A stretch of 5,481 nt of DNA. Source: Bacteroidota bacterium (lineage in GTDB: Bacteria > Zhuqueibacterota > JdFR-76 > DREG01). Positions 1 through 4,930 of this stretch are shown one piece after another. The position numbers were made by a program, and so were the translations under genes. The stretch covers positions 1 through 5,481 of the forward strand of contig JAUXJX010000161.1 of NCBI GenBank assembly GCA_030624545.1. Reading direction: 5' to 3'. Numbering within the stretch: position 1 is the stretch's first letter; the number at the start of each line of letters is the position of its first letter. The notes under the pieces were generated by a model, which was not told the DNA's origin, did not search any database, and worked only from the letters and a program-made list of their open reading frames with translations.

Positions 1-15
1 ATCTAAGAAATGTAC

Positions 16-44
16 GAATAGATCATCTTTCCTGGGAATAGGTC
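16..44 (+). promoter_or_regulatory. Possible operator: two spaced direct repeats upstream of the antitoxin
   Basis: The nonamer GAATAGATC (16-24) recurs as GAATAGGTC (36-44), one mismatch, with start-to-start spacing of 20 bp, about two helical turns. It lies just upstream of the toxin-antitoxin operon, where an autoregulatory complex would bind. No convincing -35/-10 pair is seen in 1-70; TATCTA at 51-56 is the best -10 candidate and lacks a good -35. The repeat could be chance and the region is cut by the window edge. Confidence 0.2.
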
Positions 45-70
45 TCGAACTATCTAATACGGAGAACCGA

Positions 71-304
71 ATGACAAAAACTTTGCAAGCCGTTTTCGAT
101 GGGAAAGTGCTGCGACCCGATGAGCCTCTGGAGTTAGAACCCAACACGCACGTTCGGCTGACGATTGAAACCATTGACTCACCCAAATCTGAATCTTGTT
201 CTTTCCTTCAAACAGCTCGTTCATTGTCTCTAGAAGGGCCTCCCGACTGGTCAGCTCGATTGGAAGACTATCTCTATGAAAGAAAGAACACCACTTCCGA
301 ATAA
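71..304 (+). CDS. DUF104 / AF2212-like type II antitoxin
   Basis: This 77-residue protein is probably the antitoxin of the toxin gene that follows. The N-terminal half (about residues 5-33) reads as the short beta-strand domain of the DUF104/AF2212-like family: an AVFDGKVLRPDEPLEL core, then a hydrophilic turn and RLTIE. The rest (about 38-77) is polar and low in hydrophobic residues, as expected for the tail that wraps and blocks a PIN toxin. Family members are usually about this length, so it looks complete. A GGAG lies at 61-64, six bases before the ATG, which supports this start. Its last 29 bases overlap the toxin gene, a typical arrangement for translational coupling. By analogy with other VapB-type proteins it may autoregulate the operon, but no DNA-binding domain is obvious. 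Family assignment is by recalled motif and context. Confidence 0.85.
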   Translation: MTKTLQAVFDGKVLRPDEPLELEPNTHVRLTIETIDSPKSESCSFLQTARSLSLEGPPDWSARLEDYLYERKNTTSE

Positions 305-713
305 AATCTTTCTAGATGCCTCATTCGCAATAGCCCTGTCTTCTAAGAAGGATCAGTATCACAAAGCTGCTCTCGGCCTTGCAGAGAGGATAGAGAAAGA
401 CAACGGTTATTTGATAACAACTCGTGCCGTTGTTCTTGAAATCGGAAATGCCCTGGCGAAGCTGCGATACAGAAATGAAGCCTTCGAATTATTGAATTCC
501 TTGGAAGCAGACCCAAATGTAGACATCGTGCCAATTACTGAAGAATTATACAAAAGAGCATTAAAGCTTTACGGCGAAAGGAAAGACAAAGAGTGGGGCA
601 TGACAGATTGCATATCGTTTACTGTGATGCAAGAAAATGGTTTGGAACAGGCGTTGACGACTGACTTGCATTTTGAACAAGCCGGCTTTTACGCTCTACT
701 CAAAGAAAGCTAA
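276..713 (+). CDS. PIN-domain ribonuclease toxin (VapC-type)
   Basis: A 145-residue PIN-domain protein, probably a Mg2+-dependent endoribonuclease toxin neutralised by the upstream antitoxin. The acidic residues expected of the PIN active site are visible: D14 in IFLDAS, E55 in VVLEIGNAL, D111 in WGMTDCISF and D130 in TTDLHFEQAGF. The closing TDLHFEQAGF block is typical of the VapC-like group paired with DUF104 antitoxins. Length is normal and the frame is intact, so the toxin is probably active. The ATG overlaps the antitoxin end by 29 bases; a weak purine stretch (GGAAG, about nine bases upstream) is the only ribosome site, which fits coupled translation. Family knowledge suggests cleavage of tRNA, rRNA or mRNA, but the target cannot be read from the sequence. 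The gene ends 57 bases from the convergent deacylase stop. Confidence 0.9.
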   Translation: MKERTPLPNKIFLDASFAIALSSKKDQYHKAALGLAERIEKDNGYLITTRAVVLEIGNALAKLRYRNEAFELLNSLEADPNVDIVPITEELYKRALKLYGERKDKEWGMTDCISFTVMQENGLEQALTTDLHFEQAGFYALLKES

Positions 714-725
714 GCTAGAAGTCAT

Positions 726-765
726 CTCCGCTTTCCTCAGCGTTCTCTGCGAGCTCTGTGGTTAA
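726..765 (+). repeat. 9-nt-period intergenic repeat, copy 1
   Basis: Three tandem units with a 9-base period (..CCTCAGCG, TTCTCTGCG, AGCTCTGTG at about 734-760) end in GTTAA at 761-765. The repeat fills most of the 57-base gap between the convergent toxin and deacylase genes. Read on the minus strand it starts five bases after the deacylase TAA stop. It matches copy 3 (3893-3925) in unit structure and orientation and is related to copy 2 (2491-2557). From memory, similar CTCTGCG-type repeats are scattered in intergenic DNA of many bacteria without a settled function. No hairpin is formed by this single copy. Confidence 0.7.
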
Positions 766-770
766 TCTCC

Positions 771-2453
771 TTACTCCCCCTTCCAACCCGGCCCTCTCAC
801 CACACGTCCCGGTTTCGCATTAGTATGCTCGCCGTCCTTTAGCACCTGCACACCGTTCACGAAAACGTCCCTCACGCCGGTAGAATATTGGTGCGGTTCC
901 TCAAATGTGGCGTGGTCCTGGATGGTCTCGGGATCGAAGAGGACCACGTCGGCGAAATGGCCAACTTTGAGAGCACCTCTTCTCTCGATCTTCAGATTTT
1001 CTGCAGGGAATGACGTAAGCCTACGGATGGCCTCTTCCAACGGAATGACTTTCTCCTCGCGTACATATTTACCCAGCAGGCGGGCGAAATTCCCGTAGGC
1101 CCTTGGATGCGGGTTGGACTTCAGGAATACACCTTCCGGTGCGGCAGATTCGGCATCGGAATCGAAGGCGACCCAGGGCAGAGCAATTTGCTTTTTTACA
1201 TTCTCCTCGGACATGAGGAAATACACCGATCCCACCCGGCTGCCATCTTCGATAACCAGATCCATTGCCGTCTCCTCCGGCGATTTGCCGCGCGAGGCGG
1301 CCACTTCGGCCAGGGTCTTCCCGGTAAGCGATTTAAGCTCTTCGGTGCGAAATCCAACCAGCAAGACTTTTTCGGCGCTGCCGGCAAGAAGGAGAAGATT
1401 CTCCCACTTGTCGGTCGGGGTCTTCATCTCTTTGAGGACGCGCCTGCGGATGTCCGGGTTTTTCAATCTTTTCACCCATTCCTCAAAGCCGCCTTCCTGC
1501 ACCCAGGGCGGCATCGTCGCATTCAACCCGGTGGCGCCGGCAGTGTAGGTATACATGTCCGCCGTAATCTTTAGCCCTTCCTTTTGAGCAGCCTCGACCT
1601 TCTCGATGACCTGGTCTATCTTGTGCCAGTTGGCTTCTCCGGCCGCCTTGAGATGATAGATTTCAGCCGGGATGTTCGCCTCCCTGGCAATGGTAGTTAA
1701 CTCATCGACCGCTTCCAGAAGCTGGACTCCCTCGCTGCGCATATGGGAAATATACATCCCGCCATACTCGGAAGCAATCTTGCATAATTCAATGAGTTCT
1801 TCCGTGCCGGCATAAAAGGCCGGTGCATAAATCAGCGACGAACCGACGCCCAGAGCACCCTCCTCCATGGCCTGACGCACTAGTGCCCGCATTCGCTCCA
1901 ACTCGTCTTCGCTAGGCGGGCGGTCGTCAAAGCCAATCTCATGGATGCGCACGGTAGTGGCCCCCACGAAGGAGGCGATATTTGTTGAAATCCCGCGTTC
2001 CACCAGGTACTCCAAATATTCTCCGAGAGTGGTCCATTCGATGTCGTACTTGATATCGCCCTGGTCTTTGGCCCCTTCGTCCTTCATCTTCTCACTTAGC
2101 GGTCCCATGGACCAGCCTTCGCCAAACACTTCGAGGGTCACACCCTGTCGAATATCACCCTGTGAACGGCCATCCTCGATGAGCGATTCTGTGGCCCAAC
2201 TGAGCATGTTGATGAATCCCGGCGCCACCGCCATCCCGGTGGCATCGATCTCCACTGCGCCGGTGCCAAAGTCGAATTCACCAAATGCCGCAATAGTGTC
2301 CGCATCGATGGCAATGTCGGAAATATATGGACTTGCGCCACTACCGTCGTAAACCAGGCCATGGCGGATGACGACATCATATTTAGATTCAGTCGAGCAT
2401 CCGACAAGGAACAAAGTTATGAGAATAAATAGATTCCGAATGATCAATTTCAT
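771..2453 (-). CDS. N-acyl-D-amino-acid deacylase family lipoprotein (amidohydrolase) with altered metal site
   Basis: A 560-residue amidohydrolase-superfamily protein of the D-aminoacylase type, a group that removes acyl groups from N-acyl-D-amino acids. Residues 1-19 are a lipoprotein signal: K2/R6, a hydrophobic stretch, lipobox LVGC with C19, so it is probably membrane-anchored outside the cytoplasm. The composite beta domain and barrel follow: HGLVYDGSG (31-39), APGFI (77-81), SHMRSEG (236-242), IYHLKAAG (265-272), FDSDA (430-434), and the C-terminal ADVVLFDPETIQDHATFEEP stretch (501-520). H237, H267 and D433 align with the His, His and Asp of Alcaligenes D-aminoacylase. The HxH after PGFI is replaced by L84-S-W86, and the GNCG cysteine is lost (GEGW, 111-114). 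Enzymatic activity is therefore uncertain. AAAAGGAG, seven bases before the ATG, fixes the start. The serine hydrolase gene lies 103 bases upstream on the same strand. Confidence 0.85.
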   Translation of the reverse strand: MKLIIRNLFILITLFLVGCSTESKYDVVIRHGLVYDGSGASPYISDIAIDADTIAAFGEFDFGTGAVEIDATGMAVAPGFINMLSWATESLIEDGRSQGDIRQGVTLEVFGEGWSMGPLSEKMKDEGAKDQGDIKYDIEWTTLGEYLEYLVERGISTNIASFVGATTVRIHEIGFDDRPPSEDELERMRALVRQAMEEGALGVGSSLIYAPAFYAGTEELIELCKIASEYGGMYISHMRSEGVQLLEAVDELTTIAREANIPAEIYHLKAAGEANWHKIDQVIEKVEAAQKEGLKITADMYTYTAGATGLNATMPPWVQEGGFEEWVKRLKNPDIRRRVLKEMKTPTDKWENLLLLAGSAEKVLLVGFRTEELKSLTGKTLAEVAASRGKSPEETAMDLVIEDGSRVGSVYFLMSEENVKKQIALPWVAFDSDAESAAPEGVFLKSNPHPRAYGNFARLLGKYVREEKVIPLEEAIRRLTSFPAENLKIERRGALKVGHFADVVLFDPETIQDHATFEEPHQYSTGVRDVFVNGVQVLKDGEHTNAKPGRVVRGPGWKGE

Positions 2454-2460
2454 TTACAAG

Positions 2461-2468
2461 CTCCTTTT
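2461..2468 (-). promoter_or_regulatory. Strong ribosome binding site of the deacylase gene
   Basis: Read on the minus strand this is AAAAGGAG, seven bases upstream of the ATG at 2453. It supports independent translation of the deacylase, although the gene probably shares a transcript with the upstream serine hydrolase, and it fixes the start of the lipoprotein signal peptide. Confidence 0.7.
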
Positions 2469-2490
2469 AAGTTCTGTAGGATGAAAATCA

Positions 2491-2557
2491 AACCGCCAAG
2501 ACGCGAAGGACGCGAAGAATAGAAAGAACTCTTTGCGCTCTTGGCGCCTTCGCGGTT
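2491..2557. repeat. Inverted pair of 9-nt-period repeats (copy 2), imperfect hairpin
   Basis: Two arms of about 27 bases (2491-2517 and 2531-2557) are imperfect reverse complements, about 21 of 27 positions pairing, around a 13-base loop. Each arm is built of units of about 9 bases (CGCCAAGA, CGCGAAGGA, CGCGAAG on one side; CTTTGCG, CTCTTGGCG, CCTTCGCGG on the other), related to copies 1 and 3. The right arm touches the TGA stop of the serine hydrolase (2557-2559). The element sits in the 103-base gap between two probably co-transcribed genes, so in RNA it could act as a stability hairpin or partial terminator. No T-run follows the stem, so a classical intrinsic terminator is unlikely. Confidence 0.75.
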
Positions 2558-3810
2558 CAAAGTTCTTCCAATATTGAACTCGCTACAATGTTCGCCACCC
2601 GGCTGCGCAGCCGAACCACCTCGGTTCCCCATTTGTCCTCGGGATGTACCCGGTTGGCCAGGAGTATCACGATGGTTTCCGTCGGAGGACTGATCCAGAT
2701 CGACGTGCCGGTATAGCCTGTATGCCCGTAACCGCCTTCCGGGAATAGATCCCCGCCGTTGGACGAATAGGCAGACGAAACATCCCAACCGAGTCCGCGG
2801 CCGGCCTCCGGAATGGCAGCATAGATGCCGGTCATTTTCTTTACACTCAGCGGACTGAAAATCCGTTTGCCGCCGTACTCCCCGCCGTTCAGCATCATCA
2901 GGGCAAACACGGCCATGTCGTCCGCGTTGGAGAAGAGACCGGCATTCCCCGAAATGCCGCCCAATGCCCGCGCCAGCGGATCGTGAACGGTTCCTTTCAG
3001 CGGTTTCCCATCAAACACCTCGGTCGGAACGATGAGATCGGCATAGGATTGCATCAGGGGGCTGGCCGGATCCGGCTCGGTCTTTCCGATCTGCGGAATG
3101 TATCCTGTGTGCCTCAAACCGAGGGGTTCAAAAATATGCTTCCGGCTGAACCGATGCACATCCATGCCGCTGACCTGCTTGATGATCTTGGCCTGCGTGA
3201 TAAAGCCGAGGCAGCTATAGTGGAATTCATCTCCCGGCGCATTGCTTTTGTCGAGCCTGCCCATAAACGCCACGGACGAATCTATTGAACAGGTATAGCC
3301 ATACCTTTTCTGCAAACTGTCGGCGTTATAATAAGGCGGCAAGCCCGAGGTGTGGGTGAGCAGATGATAAAGCCGTGCAGCCGGTGCCGAACCTCCGTTG
3401 GTGGCCTGGAAGGTTCGGAAATCCGGCACGAATTGCGAAATGCGATCCTGCAGACGCAGCTTACCTTGCTCGATCAGAATCATTATGGAGGTTGCCGTCG
3501 CCATCGGTTTGGTGATGGAAGCCAGATCGAAAATCATGTCCGGCGTCATTTTCTTTTTGGTTGGAACAATTTGGGCATAGCCGAAGGCCTCGCGTATGAC
3601 AACCCTGCCGTGTCTCACAACCAGAAGAACCGCGCCGGGAATGTAGCCATCTTCGATGGCTTCCTGAATGACCGGACGAACTCGCGCCAACTGCTCGGCC
3701 GACATGCCCACTTCGGCGGGATGCGCTTTTGGCAGAGGCTGAGCGACCGCATGAATCGCAAAGATGCAAGTGAGACTAAATCCTACGAGAAATGAACGTG
3801 GCCGGCTCAT
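2557..3810 (-). CDS. Exported serine hydrolase, beta-lactamase/PBP-fold (class C-like)
   Basis: A 417-residue protein of the serine beta-lactamase-like family (Pfam Beta-lactamase), which includes DD-peptidases, D-aminopeptidases, family VIII esterases and class C beta-lactamases. Residues 1 to about 23 form a signal peptide (R3/R5, hydrophobic core, AVA before Q24), so it is probably periplasmic or secreted. The catalytic motif SxxK is S98-I-T-K101 within FDLASITKP. The second motif, normally YxN or YSD, is Y198-S-C200. The third motif is H363-T-G365 in YGHTGYTGTS. HLLTHTSGLPPY (149-160) and LGGISGNAGLFS (283-294) are further family signatures. GGAG, five bases before the ATG, supports the start. 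The downstream deacylase suggests a role with D-amino-acid peptides or cell-wall fragments, but esterase or other activity is equally possible. A true antibiotic-resistance beta-lactamase is not indicated. Confidence 0.9.
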   Translation of the reverse strand: MSRPRSFLVGFSLTCIFAIHAVAQPLPKAHPAEVGMSAEQLARVRPVIQEAIEDGYIPGAVLLVVRHGRVVIREAFGYAQIVPTKKKMTPDMIFDLASITKPMATATSIMILIEQGKLRLQDRISQFVPDFRTFQATNGGSAPAARLYHLLTHTSGLPPYYNADSLQKRYGYTCSIDSSVAFMGRLDKSNAPGDEFHYSCLGFITQAKIIKQVSGMDVHRFSRKHIFEPLGLRHTGYIPQIGKTEPDPASPLMQSYADLIVPTEVFDGKPLKGTVHDPLARALGGISGNAGLFSNADDMAVFALMMLNGGEYGGKRIFSPLSVKKMTGIYAAIPEAGRGLGWDVSSAYSSNGGDLFPEGGYGHTGYTGTSIWISPPTETIVILLANRVHPEDKWGTEVVRLRSRVANIVASSILEEL

Positions 3811-3815
3811 TGAAA

Positions 3816-3819
3816 CTCC
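3816..3819 (-). promoter_or_regulatory. Ribosome binding site of the serine hydrolase gene
   Basis: On the minus strand a GGAG lies five bases upstream of the ATG at 3810. It supports the chosen start, which yields an intact signal peptide. Confidence 0.6.
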
Positions 3820-3892
3820 ATATATTTAAACACCGAACAACACTACACTATTTGGCAAATCAATGCGTCTGTTTAACTGTTTGTTTTTATTT

Positions 3893-3925
3893 AATCTCTG
3901 CGCTCTCAGCGACCTCTGCGGTGAA
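3893..3925 (+). repeat. 9-nt-period intergenic repeat, copy 3
   Basis: This is the cleanest copy: units TCTCTGCG, CTCTCAGCG and ACCTCTGCG run head to tail at exact 9-base spacing from about 3895 to 3920 and end in GTGAA (3921-3925). It lies in the 148-base gap between the Smr gene stop and the serine hydrolase start. Its GTGAA end faces the Smr stop, the same relative orientation as copies 1 and 2 to their upstream minus-strand genes. The rest of the gap is AT-rich and presumably holds the serine hydrolase promoter, but I see no convincing -35/-10 pair. Confidence 0.75.
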
Positions 3926-3958
3926 TCATTCAGGTTAATTATTATTCGATTTTCTTGT

Positions 3959-4327
3959 TCATTTTTGGCTTTTCAAATACACCAGCGTGGCGCCCCAGCC
4001 GCCTAGCTCAGGCGGCGCATCCCGAAAAGATCCGACCTGGGGATATTTCTCCAATTCCCGCAGGACCACCCACTTTAACTTACTTTTGCCTTTGCCATGA
4101 ATAATCCGCAGGGAGCGCAAGCCAAGCTCCTCCGCGTTGAAGAGAAAATCATGGATCATTTCCGGCACCTGTTCCGGATAGAATCCGTGCAGGTCCAGCA
4201 CATCGGTGACGACCACCGCATCGGGAACGATTTCTTCTTCAACCAACTGATCGTCGCCTGTCTGTCCGACATCCGAGCGACTTTGGTATTTTCCCTTCCT
4301 TTTCCAGATATTCTTCCAAAAGCCCAT
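3959..4327 (-). CDS. Small Smr-domain protein (putative nuclease or nucleic-acid-binding)
   Basis: A protein of about 122 residues that is mostly one Smr domain, the module found at the C-terminus of MutS2 and as free-standing proteins, several of which nick or cleave DNA or RNA. Signatures in order: LDLHG (residues 44-48), HGKG (77-80) and GGWGAT (109-114), followed by the final LVYLK strand. The roughly 35 residues before the domain are basic then acidic and look disordered. The start is uncertain. I chose the ATG at 4327 (MGFWKNIWKRKGK), with no good Shine-Dalgarno. The frame extends upstream to another ATG at 4357 and a TTG at 4402 (147 residues), also without ribosome sites. An AGGAG lies 19 bases upstream of 4327, too far to be typical. 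Substrate and biological role cannot be read from the sequence. It is divergent from the dehydratase gene. Confidence 0.85.
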   Translation of the reverse strand: MGFWKNIWKRKGKYQSRSDVGQTGDDQLVEEEIVPDAVVVTDVLDLHGFYPEQVPEMIHDFLFNAEELGLRSLRIIHGKGKSKLKWVVLRELEKYPQVGSFRDAPPELGGWGATLVYLKSQK

Positions 4328-4402
4328 ACTGCTTATAAATTTTGCACTCCTGGGCATCAAAAGCAATGCTTTTTTGCCTGGAAATGTCCCATCTGAAATC
4401 AA

Positions 4403-4582
4403 AAGATTAAGAAGGTTTGGCTTGTTATTTGAGACATTTTATTATACATTCATCTCGATTGCCAAAGAGGCAGACCAGATGATTGGAATATTAATCAAAT
4501 AATTCTCGCCGCCGTTCAGCCTGCTGCTCCTGCCACAATTCGAAAAATCCTGCTCTCCGGATTTAGACGAATGGGAGGGAAA
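4403..4582. promoter_or_regulatory. Divergent AT-rich promoter region between the Smr and dehydratase genes
   Basis: This gap separates two divergent genes and is AT-rich in its left half. On the minus strand a perfect TATAAT (4441-4446) could serve the Smr gene; its -35 is weak, since TTGGCA at 4460-4465 leaves only 13 bases of spacer. On the plus strand TTGTTA (4422-4427) and TATACA (4443-4448), spaced 15 bases, could serve the dehydratase. The two candidate -10 boxes overlap. No hairpin or terminator was seen here. Assignments are by eye. Confidence 0.35.
4573..4579 (+). promoter_or_regulatory. Ribosome binding site that decides the dehydratase start
   Basis: GGGAGGG lies just before the ATG at 4583 and partly covers the alternative in-frame ATG at 4571. 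The latter has no Shine-Dalgarno of its own, so translation almost certainly begins at 4583. Confidence 0.7.
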
Positions 4583-4873
4583 ATGACACTCACAGAAAAC
4601 GAAATCAACAACAAACTTGCCGAAATGGATGGCTGGTCTCTAGACGGAAAGCTGATCTGGAAACGATTTGAATGCAGCAACTTTATGGGCGCGGTTGACT
4701 TTGTCAATCGTTTGGCCGCAGAAGCCGAAAGAATGAATCATCATCCGGAAATCCTTATCAGCAAAGGGAATCGCGTTACCCTCTACCTTACAACTCACGA
4801 TGCCGGACAATTGACCGAAAAGGACTTCCAATTGGCAGGCAAGATTGACACAGCATTTGGCGCAGGCAATTGA
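4583..4873 (+). CDS. Pterin-4a-carbinolamine dehydratase (4a-hydroxytetrahydrobiopterin dehydratase)
   Basis: A 96-residue cytosolic enzyme of the PCD/DCoH family, which dehydrates 4a-hydroxytetrahydropterin formed by aromatic amino acid hydroxylases and so supports pterin recycling. Length is typical. Visible family features are the GWSL motif (17-20), the E49-x3-H53-H54-P55 catalytic motif, H72 in LTTHDAGQLTEKDF (69-82) and D81. The published family motif expects an aromatic residue ten positions before this histidine; here the position is G62. Start chosen at 4583 because GGGAGGG precedes it; an in-frame ATG at 4571 would add four residues. No aromatic amino acid hydroxylase is in the window, so its partner is unknown; many bacteria carry such proteins without one. 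The methyltransferase gene follows after 57 bases on the same strand. Confidence 0.92.
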   Translation: MTLTENEINNKLAEMDGWSLDGKLIWKRFECSNFMGAVDFVNRLAAEAERMNHHPEILISKGNRVTLYLTTHDAGQLTEKDFQLAGKIDTAFGAGN

Positions 4874-4930
4874 TTCTAACCATCCAGGTGCCCGCTAGAC
4901 TTCATTCGTGATCAATCTCTTCCAGCCATC

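Noticed and set aside
1107..1574. Plus-strand open frames of about 145-155 codons inside the deacylase gene
   Set aside because: They lie antisense to a well-supported gene with clear family motifs, show no recognisable domain, and arise from the codon composition of the real gene.
2491..2557. CRISPR-like or intrinsic terminator interpretation of the repeat pair
   Set aside because: There are no regularly spaced identical repeats with unique spacers, and no T-run follows the stem, so neither label fits.
2450..2788. Minus-strand frame containing an NREGAKSAKS-like peptide
   Set aside because: It overlaps the end of the serine hydrolase in another frame and reads through the intergenic repeat. 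Such peptides are a known by-product of translating this kind of repeat.
2557..3810. Antibiotic-resistance class C beta-lactamase
   Set aside because: The fold family matches, but the YSC and HTG motifs and overall resemblance to esterase or D-peptidase-like members do not support an AmpC-type enzyme.
4097..4396. Plus-strand frame of 99 codons opposite the Smr gene
   Set aside because: The minus strand carries the LDLHG, HGKG and GGWGAT motifs of a real Smr domain; the plus-strand frame is its shadow.
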